Positions 15,218-22,968 of a stretch of 23,159 nucleotides of DNA are shown here, piece by piece. The stretch comes from G020348385 sp964580235 (lineage in GTDB: Bacteria; Acidobacteriota; Aminicenantia; Aminicenantales; Aminicenantaceae): assembly GCA_964580235.1 (NCBI GenBank), contig CAZOJY010000050.1, positions 1-23,159 of the forward strand. The letters run 5' to 3'. The first letter of the stretch is position 1. Every line of letters starts with the position of its first letter. A program made the position numbers and the translations under genes. Under the pieces are notes generated by a model. That model did no database searches and was not told the origin of the DNA. It saw nothing but the letters and a program-made list of their open reading frames with translations.

Positions 15218-16453
15218 ATGAAAGAATTATTTGCCCATAACATGATAGATTTTGAGGGGTATATCATCGGAAAAATGCTCCGGTATTTAAAGGACTCAGA
15301 CATCATCTCCTTTGCTGGAGGGCTTCCTTCCAGTGACGTTTTTCCCACCGAACTAATACTGCGGTCGGCCGAAAGAGCCATCAAAGAAAATTATGAATCC
15401 GTGCTCCAATATTCTCCTATTCCCGGAGAAAATGATTTAATCGCTGCAGTCATCAAGTATCTCAAGACAGATAATATCTTTATCGAGCCGGAAAACATCA
15501 TGATCACCACATCCGGACAACACGGATTGGATCTTGTCGGGAGGCTGTTTCTTGATCCGCAAGATCTTATCGTCACCGACCTCCCGACATTCGGGGGAGC
15601 ATTGGCCGCATTCGAGCTGGAAGATGCCAAATATCTTGCTCTGGAAATTCAGGAGGATGGGTCAGACGTGGCAGGCATGGAGAAGGGCATTCAGGACCTG
15701 GTGAGTCAGCGGAAACATCCTAAATTTATCTACATCGTCCCAGACTTCCAAAATCCCTCGGGCATAACGATGAGCCTGGAAAAAAGACATGCCGTTCTTG
15801 AACTGGGCAAAAGGCATAAAATTCCTATCGTAGAAGACAGCCCCTACAGAGAACTTCGGTACAAGGGAAATCACCTGCCTTCCATTTATTCATTGGATGA
15901 AAATCGAGGAAACGTGATCGGACTTTATACTTTTTCCAAAATTCTATGCCCCGGGATCCGTGTCGGTTTCAACATCGGCCCACCCGATGTCATTAAAAAA
16001 TTTACGTTCATCAAAGGGGCCAATATCCTCAATACGCCCAAACTGAACCAGGACATTTGCACGGCTTTTTTAGCAGAGTACGACCTGAGCGCGCATTTCC
16101 AATATGTCAAAGATTATTATGCTAAAAAACTCAATTTCTTACTGAAAGCCATGGACGAAAATTTCCCTGAAGAAACGGGAGTGAAATGGACAAAACCGGA
16201 AGGAGGGCTTTTCCTGTGGATAACAGTGCCTGAAGATTTGAACACGCTGGATCTTTTTTATTTGGCCATCAAAGAGCAGGTGGCCTTTGTCCCGGGTGAG
16301 GTCTTTTATCCCAGAGGGCTCCGCAGGTACAATACGATGCGGATCAACTTTTCTTTTCCGACAAGAGAGGAGATTATGGAAGGTGTTAAAAGGCTGCGGC
16401 GGACAATCGAAAGATATAGAGCAGGGGAAAGGCCAAAAGGCAATTTGGATTGA
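15218..16453 (+). CDS. PLP-dependent class I/II aminotransferase (2-aminoadipate/LysN-like)
   Basis: A fold-type I aminotransferase of 411 residues. ISFAGGLPSSDVFP (28-41) is the start typical of the 2-aminoadipate/MocR-related group; this protein has no helix-turn-helix domain. The PLP lysine is Lys241 in YTFSKILCPGIRVGF, NPSG is at about 181-184, and a carboxylate-binding Arg lies in MRINFSFP near 371-378. Relatives act on 2-aminoadipate, branched-chain, aromatic or methionine-type amino acids with 2-oxoglutarate, so the substrate is open. AGAGGA precedes ATG 15218. It is followed after 13 bp by the second PLP enzyme, and the two probably act in sequence. Confidence 0.92.
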   Translation: MKELFAHNMIDFEGYIIGKMLRYLKDSDIISFAGGLPSSDVFPTELILRSAERAIKENYESVLQYSPIPGENDLIAAVIKYLKTDNIFIEPENIMITTSGQHGLDLVGRLFLDPQDLIVTDLPTFGGALAAFELEDAKYLALEIQEDGSDVAGMEKGIQDLVSQRKHPKFIYIVPDFQNPSGITMSLEKRHAVLELGKRHKIPIVEDSPYRELRYKGNHLPSIYSLDENRGNVIGLYTFSKILCPGIRVGFNIGPPDVIKKFTFIKGANILNTPKLNQDICTAFLAEYDLSAHFQYVKDYYAKKLNFLLKAMDENFPEETGVKWTKPEGGLFLWITVPEDLNTLDLFYLAIKEQVAFVPGEVFYPRGLRRYNTMRINFSFPTREEIMEGVKRLRRTIERYRAGERPKGNLD

Positions 16454-16466
16454 GAGAGGGGAAAAG

Positions 16467-17873
16467 ATGTCTGACAAAATGGAATATAGACCAGGTGTCA
16501 AAAAATACATTGAAGAAGCAAAAAAGAATTTGGAGCGCAAAAAAAAGCAGAGAGAGCGTATAAAAAAACTCAAGTTCGACACGATTGCCGTGCACGGGCT
16601 GTACACCGTGGAAGAGGCCTTAGAGCTAAATCAAGGGGCGGTCATCGAGCCGGTCTATCTGGCCACGGCTCAGGCCTATAGAGATTCAGACGAATTGGAA
16701 GCAGCTCTTTCCTACCTCATCCCCACATGGTGCTACACACGATTTGCCAATCCCACCACCTACTATCTGGAATGGGTTCTTGCCCTTCTCGAAGGGTACA
16801 AAACCGGGGCTGAGACATCATGTGTCGTGACAGCCTCCGGGATGTCTGCGATCATGCTTGCTGTGGATTCCTTGCTTGTAAAACAGAAAGGCGGCCCAGA
16901 AAAAATCAATTTTGTTTCATCGATTCAGATTTACGGCGGGACCTATCAGCACTTTTCCAAAAGAAAAATGCAGGAGAGAGGGATCGAAATCCGTTGGGTA
17001 ATCCATCCCGAAGATCTGGAGGAATGGAGGGCCAAAATCGACGAAGACACGCGTTTTCTTTATGCCGAAGCCCCGAGCAATCCTCAACAATCGTTCTGCG
17101 ACGTCAAAGCCCTGACGGATTTGGCCCACTCGTGGGAAATTCCGTTCATCGTCGATTCCACATGTGCCACGCCTGCTTTGATGCGTCCGATCGAATATGG
17201 AGCAGACGTTGTGGTCCATTCGCTGACCAAGTCGATAACTTCAGGAGGGCTTGCAATCGGGGGCGCTCTAATCAGCCGAAATCCCATCGTCACAAAAATA
17301 AAAAACGATCATCCTCTATTCAAAGAAAGCTTCGCTGAATACGTAAAATTTCTGCCCTTCCGGGATACCGGGCCAGCGGCATCGCCTGTCAATGCGATGT
17401 TCGCCCTGAATGATTTGCGGACACTCCGATCAAAAATGGACCTTGTCAGCCAAAACTGTCAGAAAGTTGCTGATTTTTTAAATCATCATTCCAAAGTGTA
17501 TCAGGTCGATTTCCTCGGAATACCTCAATTTCCCTACCACGGGTTGGCAAAAAAATACATGATGCTCGTGGATTCCGATGACGGGGCAGGAAAGCAAGTC
17601 AACCGCTACGGGCATTTGATGAGCTTCAGGGTGGATGGACCGCCTGAAAACGCAAGGCGTGTCTTTGATCGCCTGCAGATTATCTATAGGGCCGGTGATT
17701 TGGGCCGGATCAAGAGCATAGCGACCATCCCTGCTATTTCCACTCATCTCCAACAGGGTGAGGAAGCCCGCCAACGTGCGGACATTCCCCCTCAAATGAT
17801 AAGGCTTTGCGTGGGAGCCGAAGACCCGGATGACATTATCGCAGACCTCAATCAGGCCCTTCAATCAATCTAA
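16467..17873 (+). CDS. Cys/Met-metabolism PLP enzyme (cystathionine synthase/lyase or sulfhydrylase-like)
   Basis: Fold-type I PLP enzyme of the trans-sulfuration family, which catalyses gamma- or beta-replacement or elimination on homoserine esters, cystathionine, methionine or cysteine. Lys255 in HSLTKSITSGG is the PLP lysine; YTRFANPT (90-97) supplies the Tyr and Arg that bind the phosphate of the neighbouring subunit, and an Asp of FIVDST (about 229-234) pairs with the ring nitrogen. At 468 residues it is longer than the usual 380-430, mainly because of a lysine/glutamate-rich N-terminal extension of about 40 residues. ATG 16467 is chosen for its GAGAGGGG site; the frame extends upstream into the aminotransferase gene. 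It is last in the five-gene operon. Which reaction it performs cannot be settled here. Confidence 0.9.
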   Translation: MSDKMEYRPGVKKYIEEAKKNLERKKKQRERIKKLKFDTIAVHGLYTVEEALELNQGAVIEPVYLATAQAYRDSDELEAALSYLIPTWCYTRFANPTTYYLEWVLALLEGYKTGAETSCVVTASGMSAIMLAVDSLLVKQKGGPEKINFVSSIQIYGGTYQHFSKRKMQERGIEIRWVIHPEDLEEWRAKIDEDTRFLYAEAPSNPQQSFCDVKALTDLAHSWEIPFIVDSTCATPALMRPIEYGADVVVHSLTKSITSGGLAIGGALISRNPIVTKIKNDHPLFKESFAEYVKFLPFRDTGPAASPVNAMFALNDLRTLRSKMDLVSQNCQKVADFLNHHSKVYQVDFLGIPQFPYHGLAKKYMMLVDSDDGAGKQVNRYGHLMSFRVDGPPENARRVFDRLQIIYRAGDLGRIKSIATIPAISTHLQQGEEARQRADIPPQMIRLCVGAEDPDDIIADLNQALQSI

Positions 17874-17931
17874 ACAGGAGAAAAAGAGGAAGAAAAAGGG
17901 GACGGTTCTATTTTTTATCGAGCTGCATTTA

Positions 17932-17960
17932 TTGAATTTTAGCACGTATTGGTCTAGAAT
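17932..17960 (+). promoter_or_regulatory. Promoter of murA, very close to the start codon
   Basis: TTGAAT (17932-17937, 4 of 6), a 17-base spacer and TAGAAT (17955-17960, 5 of 6). The predicted transcription start (about 17966-17968) is within a few bases of the murA ATG at 17969, and no ribosome site is present, so this transcript would be leaderless or nearly so. Confidence 0.5.
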
Positions 17961-17968
17961 AATTTTGT

Positions 17969-19231
17969 ATGGAAAAAATCAGAATTTTTGGAAATCAAAA
18001 CCTCCAGCTTAAGGGAAAAGTTAAAATCAGCGGCGCAAAAAATGCTGTTCTTCCTGCTATTGCAGCCTCCCTTTTGACCAAAGACAAAATCCGGCTGAAA
18101 AACATTCCTTTGGTGAAGGATGTCTTTACCATTCTAACGCTGGTCAAAGAACTTGGTGCAGACTACACCATCAGACGAAATTCTTTAGCCATCCAGGTAA
18201 AAAAAATACATTCTGAGGAAGCTTCGTATGAACTCGTCAGAGCCATGCGGGCTTCCATTCTCGTGCTGGGGCCTCTTCTAGCCAGACACGGAAAAGCCGT
18301 CGTCTCCTTACCAGGAGGATGTGCCATCGGATCCCGGCCGATCGACCTTCACATTCAAGGGCTCGAAAAACTGGGGGCATCGATAAGCCTTCAACATGGA
18401 TACATCACAGCAGAAGTCAAAAAACTTCAGGGAACAGAAATAGAATTTGAGAAAAAAACGGTGGGGGGCACAGAAAACATTTTGATGGCTGCTTCTCTAG
18501 CCAGAGGTGAGACAATCCTGAAAAATTGTTCTCTGGAACCGGAAGTGGCGAATCTTTGCCAGCTCCTCGTCAAAATGGGAGCAAAAATTGACGGAATAGG
18601 CGAGGAGACCATGCGTATCAAAGGAATACGGGAGTTGGGAGGAGCCACACATGAAATTATCCCGGACCGGATTGAAGCCGGAACATTTTTGATCGCAGGA
18701 GCACTCACGCGGGGAAATATTACACTTTCTCAGGTTCTTCCCAAACAACTCGGAACAATCATCGAAAAATTGCGGTATTCCGGTACAAAAATAGAAAAAA
18801 TCAACAAAAATTCTCTGCGTGTCATCGGGAGCGATGTGATCAGAGCCCAAGATATCACTACATCTCCCTATCCTGGCTTCCCGACAGATATGCAGGCCCA
18901 ATTCATGGTCATGATGACTCAGGCCCAAGGAACATCCATCATCACGGAAACCATCTTCGACAGACGATTTTCTCATGTCAATGAATTATTGCGCCTGGGA
19001 GCAAACATCGAAGTCACAGGGGATAAGGCCATGGTAAAAGGCAAATCTCCCCTTTCCGGAGCAGAAATTCTTGCCACGGATTTGAGGGCGTCGGCCTCTC
19101 TTGTGCTGGCGGGACTGATAGCAAGTGGAGAAACCATCATCAATGATGCCGAACATCTCAACAGGGGATATGAAAACATCGAAGAAAAGCTTAAATCTCT
19201 CGGAGCCCGTATCGAGAGATTCAAAGATTAG
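17969..19231 (+). CDS. murA: UDP-N-acetylglucosamine 1-carboxyvinyltransferase
   Basis: First committed step of peptidoglycan synthesis: transfers enolpyruvate from PEP to UDP-GlcNAc in the cytoplasm. The 420 residues are full length. Lys24 in SGAKNAVLP and Cys118 in LPGGCAIGSRPIDLH correspond to E. coli Lys22 and Cys115; the Cys is the fosfomycin target, so the enzyme should be sensitive. YPGFPTDMQAQ (about 303-313) carries the catalytic Asp, and ETIFDRRFSHV is the usual closing motif. The start gives a normal N-terminus (MEKIRIFG) but no Shine-Dalgarno precedes it. It begins a same-strand run with the HIT, metallo-hydrolase, NYN and DUF2520 genes; murB lies nearby in the opposite direction. 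Confidence 0.97.
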   Translation: MEKIRIFGNQNLQLKGKVKISGAKNAVLPAIAASLLTKDKIRLKNIPLVKDVFTILTLVKELGADYTIRRNSLAIQVKKIHSEEASYELVRAMRASILVLGPLLARHGKAVVSLPGGCAIGSRPIDLHIQGLEKLGASISLQHGYITAEVKKLQGTEIEFEKKTVGGTENILMAASLARGETILKNCSLEPEVANLCQLLVKMGAKIDGIGEETMRIKGIRELGGATHEIIPDRIEAGTFLIAGALTRGNITLSQVLPKQLGTIIEKLRYSGTKIEKINKNSLRVIGSDVIRAQDITTSPYPGFPTDMQAQFMVMMTQAQGTSIITETIFDRRFSHVNELLRLGANIEVTGDKAMVKGKSPLSGAEILATDLRASASLVLAGLIASGETIINDAEHLNRGYENIEEKLKSLGARIERFKD

Positions 19232-19257
19232 AAGGCCCTGGAGAAAGAGGAGCAGAA

Positions 19258-19605
19258 ATGGAGGATTGCATTTTCTGTGAAATTGTCAACAAAGATATTC
19301 CAACTGAACTGGTTTTTGAGGACGAACAAATCGTTGCGTTCAACGACATCAATCCACAAGCCCCAATTCACATCCTGATCATCCCAAAAGAGCATTTCGC
19401 TTCCCTGAAAGAAATCCCTGAAGAAAAAAAAGATGTTCTGAGTCACATCCTCCTTAAAGCCCGTTACATTGCCCAAAACAGTGGAATGAATGAAAAAGGA
19501 GGATACCGAATCGTTCTTAATACAGGCAGAGAATCCGGACAGGAGGTTTTTCACATCCACTTTCATCTGTTGGGTGGACGACGAATGACCTGGCCGCCAG
19601 GGTAA
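19258..19605 (+). CDS. HIT family nucleotide hydrolase (Hint-like)
   Basis: A small cytoplasmic purine nucleoside phosphoramidase-type protein, 115 residues, the normal length for bacterial Hint. The histidine triad HIHFHLLGG has His99, His101 and His103. The N-terminal CIFC pair (Cys4, Cys7) begins the zinc-type opening seen in many bacterial members. AGAGGAG precedes the ATG 26 bp after murA. The TAA stop (19603-19605) falls at the first bases of the duplicated contig end, but the protein is complete. Confidence 0.95.
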   Translation: MEDCIFCEIVNKDIPTELVFEDEQIVAFNDINPQAPIHILIIPKEHFASLKEIPEEKKDVLSHILLKARYIAQNSGMNEKGGYRIVLNTGRESGQEVFHIHFHLLGGRRMTWPPG

Positions 19606-19635
19606 AAAAGGGATGAAAATATCAGCCGTTTTTAT
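19603..19635. repeat. Left copy of the 33-bp duplicated contig end
   Basis: Identical over 33 bases to 19736-19768 across the N run. As at the first gap, this is what unmerged overlapping contigs look like. Confidence 0.85.
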
Positions 19636-19735
19636 NNNNNNNNNNNNNNNNNNNNNNNNNNNNNNNNNNNNNNNNNNNNNNNNNNNNNNNNNNNNNNNNN
19701 NNNNNNNNNNNNNNNNNNNNNNNNNNNNNNNNNNN
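19636..19735. other. Scaffold gap of 100 N, probably artificial
   Basis: Exactly 100 N between identical 33-bp flanks. After merging, the HIT stop codon and the next ATG would be about 56 bp apart, with no gene lost. Confidence 0.85.
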
Positions 19736-19768
19736 TAAAAAAGGGATGAAAATATCAGCCGTTTTTAT
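19736..19768. repeat. Right copy of the 33-bp duplicated contig end
   Basis: Same 33 bases as 19603-19635; its first three bases reproduce the TAA stop of the HIT gene. Confidence 0.85.
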
Positions 19769-19794
19769 GAATCATTCAGGAAGGAGGTAAAAAA

Positions 19795-20448
19795 ATGGAA
19801 ATAACTTGGCTGGGCCACTCCGCCGTAAAATTAGAGGGGTCTAAAACCATATTCATCGATCCTTATCTGACGGGAAATCCTGCGGCCTCCACGAGCGCAA
19901 ACAAAATCACCAAAGCAGATGTGGTCATCGTCACTCATTACCATAGCGATCATTTGGGAGATGCTTTCAGTATCTGCAAGAACACAGGAGCGACATTGGT
20001 TGCCGTGCACGAAATCGCAGTCGAAGCTGAAGCAGAGGGGATCGCAGCAGAAGGGATGAACATAGGAGGCACGATTGAAACCAGAGGAGTGAAAATCCAC
20101 ATGGTTCAAGCCTGGCATTCCGCCGAAAAAGGAGATCCCACAGGGGTTGTTGTTGAGCTCGATGGGAAAACCCTTTATCATGCAGGCGATACGGGATTGA
20201 CCTATGATCTGAAGCTGATAGGCGAGTTTTTCAGCCCGGACTTGAGTTTTGTCCCGATTGGAGATCGATACACGATGGGAGTTCCGTCTGCAACCAAGGC
20301 CGTCGAGTTCATCCAGACCAAGAGGGTCATTCCCATTCACTACGGCACATTTCCAATCGTTGAAGCCGATCCAGAAGAATTCAAGAAGAGAGTGGGAGAC
20401 ATGGCCGAGGTCATCATCCTCAAGCCTGGAGATACTTACAGCTTATAG
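19795..20448 (+). CDS. UPF0173-type metal-dependent hydrolase (metallo-beta-lactamase fold)
   Basis: A 217-residue metallo-hydrolase of the UlaG-like branch; the family is widespread in bacteria and archaea and its substrate is not established. The metal motif THYHSDHLGD (47-56) provides His48, His50, Asp52 and His53. Further ligands are probably His108 in QAWHSA, Asp132 in YHAGDTG and His182 in IPIHYGTFP. The length matches the family and there is no signal peptide, so it is cytoplasmic. ATG 19795 has a strong AAGGAGG site. It follows the HIT gene on the same strand once the artificial gap is removed. Confidence 0.94.
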   Translation: MEITWLGHSAVKLEGSKTIFIDPYLTGNPAASTSANKITKADVVIVTHYHSDHLGDAFSICKNTGATLVAVHEIAVEAEAEGIAAEGMNIGGTIETRGVKIHMVQAWHSAEKGDPTGVVVELDGKTLYHAGDTGLTYDLKLIGEFFSPDLSFVPIGDRYTMGVPSATKAVEFIQTKRVIPIHYGTFPIVEADPEEFKKRVGDMAEVIILKPGDTYSL

Positions 20449-20512
20449 TTTTCCTCTTAAAATTCTCTCTGCAACTTTTCGCCGGATACAAAACAAGATA
20501 TCGTGTCAGAAA

Positions 20513-20995
20513 ATGCCTTACCTGATCGACGGCAGTAACCTGATTGGGCACATTCCAACCCTGGAATTGTCCGATCCCAAGAGTAAACATCGCCTCGTTG
20601 CGCAATTATTGATATTTCAGACGACAAAAAAAACAAAAATCATCCTCGCATTTGACGGTCCTCCTGATCCCGATCTTTATGGTGAAAAATTCCGGAGCAG
20701 AGAGTTTACGATCATATGGCCGGATTTGGGAGAATCAGCAGACACCATCATTACACGATGGATAGAAAAGCAAACGGATTTCAGACACCTTTATGTGGTG
20801 AGCTCTGACCGGGAAATCAAAACCTTTGCCCGCACATACAAAGCAAAGGTTCTCGACTGCGAGGAGTTTTTCAAGCTTCTGAAAACGACATTAAAAGAAT
20901 ACAAGGAATCCAGGGCCATAAATAAAGAAGATATCATCCTGTCTCCCCTCGAAGTGGATCATTGGCTTGCAATTTTTGGAGACTCAGATGAGTGA
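20513..20995 (+). CDS. NYN/PIN-like (YacP-type) putative RNA nuclease
   Basis: A 160-residue protein opening with PYLIDGSNLIG, where Asp6 and Asn9 are hallmark NYN residues. The second acidic site lies in ILAFDGPPDP (about 45-54), the third in ESADTIITRWIE (about 76-87), and the fourth in VVSSDREIKTFA (about 97-108). These four acidic clusters form the metal site of PIN-like nucleases; the Bacillus relative Rae1 (YacP) cleaves mRNA on the ribosome. The frame extends upstream over the previous gene, but ATG 20513 fits the family start; no clear ribosome site is visible. Its stop overlaps the next gene by eight bases, so the two are coupled. Confidence 0.85.
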   Translation: MPYLIDGSNLIGHIPTLELSDPKSKHRLVAQLLIFQTTKKTKIILAFDGPPDPDLYGEKFRSREFTIIWPDLGESADTIITRWIEKQTDFRHLYVVSSDREIKTFARTYKAKVLDCEEFFKLLKTTLKEYKESRAINKEDIILSPLEVDHWLAIFGDSDE

Positions 20996-21857
20996 CATTG
21001 CCATAATCGGAGCAGGAAAACTGGGCACCAATCTCGGTTATGCCCTTTCTCAAAAGGGGCACAGGATAACAGCGCTTTCGGATAAAAGTCTTCGCTCGGC
21101 TCAAGAAAGCAAGCAGGCTATCGGCCAGGGAATATATACCGACGATAACGTGTCTGCCGCCCGGCAAAGCCACTGGGTCATCCTAACTGTACCGGATGAC
21201 ACGATTGAAGCTGTAGCCGAAGAATTGGCCAACTCAGATATTCAATGGCAGGACAAATTTGTTCTGCACTGCAGCGGGCTTCTCACCACAGAGTCTCTGA
21301 AGTCCTTGGAAGAGAAAGGCGCTTTGGTCGCCTCCCTCCACCCCATCCAGTCGTTCTCTCAAAAAAAACCAGATCTCACAGCCTTCGCAGATATTTTTTT
21401 CGGCCTTGAAGGCAAAGGAGAAGCTCTCGACCGGGCGATCGAAATTACCCGGCAGCTGGGCAGCAAGTATTTCATCCTTGAAGGCCAAAACAAGCCCCTC
21501 TATCACACAGCCTGCAGCATGGCATCAAACTTCCTTGTAACCCTGCTGGCGACAGCCACAGAGCTGCTGAAACAGGCAGGTTTGTCAAAAACCACCGCTT
21601 CTCTAGTCCTGCTGCCACTGGTGCAAGGAACTTTACAAAATGTAAAAAAATTTGACGCAGGACAAGCCCTGACAGGCCCGGTCGCTCGAGGAGATATAGA
21701 ATCCATTAAAAAACACTTGAAGGCTTTAGAAAAACTGCCTGAACTTCACCATCTTTATATCAAAATAGCATATCAATCGCTCCAGATGGCCAAAAGAGAA
21801 ACAACGATGCCTGAGGAAAAATTCAAGGCCCTGGAGGCTCTGCTGGAAGATAAATGA
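20988..21857 (+). CDS. Rossmann-fold protein of the DUF2520 type
   Basis: A 289-residue protein with an N-terminal NAD(P)-binding domain (IIGAGKLGTNLGYAL, 6-20) like that of pyrroline-5-carboxylate or F420-dependent reductases, and a C-terminal helical domain. SLHPIQSF (about 117-124) and YHTACSMASNFLVTLLATAT (about 172-191) are the conserved blocks of this family. The function is unproven; a dehydrogenase acting on a small substrate is likely. ATG 20988 is preceded by GGAG at six bases and lies inside the end of the NYN gene. Its 3' end overlaps murB by 35 bp tail to tail, leaving no room for a terminator between them. Confidence 0.88.
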   Translation: MSDIAIIGAGKLGTNLGYALSQKGHRITALSDKSLRSAQESKQAIGQGIYTDDNVSAARQSHWVILTVPDDTIEAVAEELANSDIQWQDKFVLHCSGLLTTESLKSLEEKGALVASLHPIQSFSQKKPDLTAFADIFFGLEGKGEALDRAIEITRQLGSKYFILEGQNKPLYHTACSMASNFLVTLLATATELLKQAGLSKTTASLVLLPLVQGTLQNVKKFDAGQALTGPVARGDIESIKKHLKALEKLPELHHLYIKIAYQSLQMAKRETTMPEEKFKALEALLEDK

Positions 21858-22767
21858 CCTCTTCTTCCAGTTCAATCCCATACTTCTGTTTCACCCGGCT
21901 TTTGAGCTCCTGGGCTAAACGCAAAATGTCCTTGGCCGTGGCATCCTGTTTATTGATGATGAAGTTGGCATGATTGGAAAAAACAGCCGCTCCTCCTATG
22001 TTTAAGCCTTTTGCGCCCACCTGGTCTAAAAAAAAGGCAGCCGGAACCCTTTTCCCAGAAGGGAGCACGGGATTTTTAAAATAACTCCCCGCACAAGCCA
22101 CGCTCATGGGAGGATGCTTTTTTTCCCTTTTTGCCAGAATTTCTGCAATTCTATTCTCTATCTGCTGACAAACTCCCTGTTGGAAAAGAAATGTAGCCTT
22201 CAGAAGAAGTTCTTTGCTGGCTTTCAATCGGCTCTGGCGGTAACTAAAGGCAAAATAATCCCTGTTGACCTGAACCTGTTTCCCTTTTTTATCCAGAATC
22301 AGAGCTTCTGTCAAAAAGCTCCCTATGGCCTGGTCAAATGCTCCCGCATTCCCAAACACGGCTCCGCCCATAGACCCTGGGATTCCAGCTAAAAATTCAA
22401 ACCCTCCCATGCCGTTCGAAGCGCAAAACTGAAGCAATTTCCCGAGCGGGGTTCCAGAAAGGACTTCAATCTTTGCTGCGTCCTTAATTTCTATTCCTTG
22501 AACACCGTTTTTGATAATCAGGCCTCGAAATCCTGCATCATCAAACAGAAGGTTGTACCCTCCTCCCAGGATAAAATAGGGCATATCGTTCTCTCTGGCC
22601 AAACGCACAATCTGAACCAGTTCTTCGATAGAGGAAGCCGTGAAAAAATAATCAGCCGTGCCTCCAACCTTGAAATGAGTATGATTCTGAAGGGAAACCG
22701 ATTGTCCTATATTTTTTCCGAAAGTCTTCGAAAACTGCTCGACAAAATCGATATTTCCTGAATCCAT
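21823..22767 (-). CDS. murB: UDP-N-acetylenolpyruvoylglucosamine reductase
   Basis: Second step of UDP-MurNAc formation: reduces the MurA product using FAD and NADPH. The 314 residues show the FAD-binding blocks ILGGGYNLLFDD (66-77) and GIPGSMGGAVFGNAGAF (128-144), the YR pair at 176-177, the catalytic Ser228 in AGSYFKNP, and the C-terminal acidic residue in LEEEVIYL (300-307). The usual GSN of the first block reads GYN here. It belongs to the shorter Gram-positive-like type. ATG 22765-22767 has only a weak GAAG site. It is read towards the murA run but not part of it, and its last 35 bp overlap the DUF2520 gene. Confidence 0.95.
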   Translation of the reverse strand: MDSGNIDFVEQFSKTFGKNIGQSVSLQNHTHFKVGGTADYFFTASSIEELVQIVRLARENDMPYFILGGGYNLLFDDAGFRGLIIKNGVQGIEIKDAAKIEVLSGTPLGKLLQFCASNGMGGFEFLAGIPGSMGGAVFGNAGAFDQAIGSFLTEALILDKKGKQVQVNRDYFAFSYRQSRLKASKELLLKATFLFQQGVCQQIENRIAEILAKREKKHPPMSVACAGSYFKNPVLPSGKRVPAAFFLDQVGAKGLNIGGAAVFSNHANFIINKQDATAKDILRLAQELKSRVKQKYGIELEEEVIYLPAEPPGP

Positions 22768-22865
22768 GGCTTCATTCTAACCAAAGCTCCAAAAAAATCC
22801 AAGCACCATCCTTTCCTTTTGGCCCATCTAGAGCCGCCGACATTATTATCCCGATGGTTTAAATT

Positions 22866-22881
22866 TGGCACGGAGTTTGCT
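22866..22881 (+). promoter_or_regulatory. Sigma-54 (-24/-12) promoter match
   Basis: TGGCACG, four bases, TTGCT: every fixed position of the sigma-54 consensus YTGGCACGRNNNTTGCW is met, including the preceding T and the R. It points to the secreted protein starting at 22969. A match this complete is unlikely by chance in 23 kb, but activity requires RpoN and an activator, neither of which is in view. Confidence 0.5.
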
Positions 22882-22912
22882 ATCATATATATGGAATTTC
22901 TTTACATCTGTA

Positions 22913-22941
22913 TTGACTTTTCCTTTGAAGAAAGCTATTAT
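22913..22941 (+). promoter_or_regulatory. Sigma-70-like promoter of the secreted protein
   Basis: TTGACT (22913-22918, 5 of 6), a 17-base spacer and TATTAT (22936-22941, 5 of 6). The start near 22948 leaves about 20 bases of leader containing the ribosome site. Together with the sigma-54 site upstream it would make a dual promoter. Confidence 0.6.
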
Positions 22942-22968
22942 TCAACAGATTTTTACGAGAGGTTGAAA

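Noticed and set aside
17887..17921. Motif AAAAAGGGGACGGTTCTA followed by a T-run, resembling edges of dispersed repeats
   Set aside because: No partner copy or hairpin in the window; too short to support.
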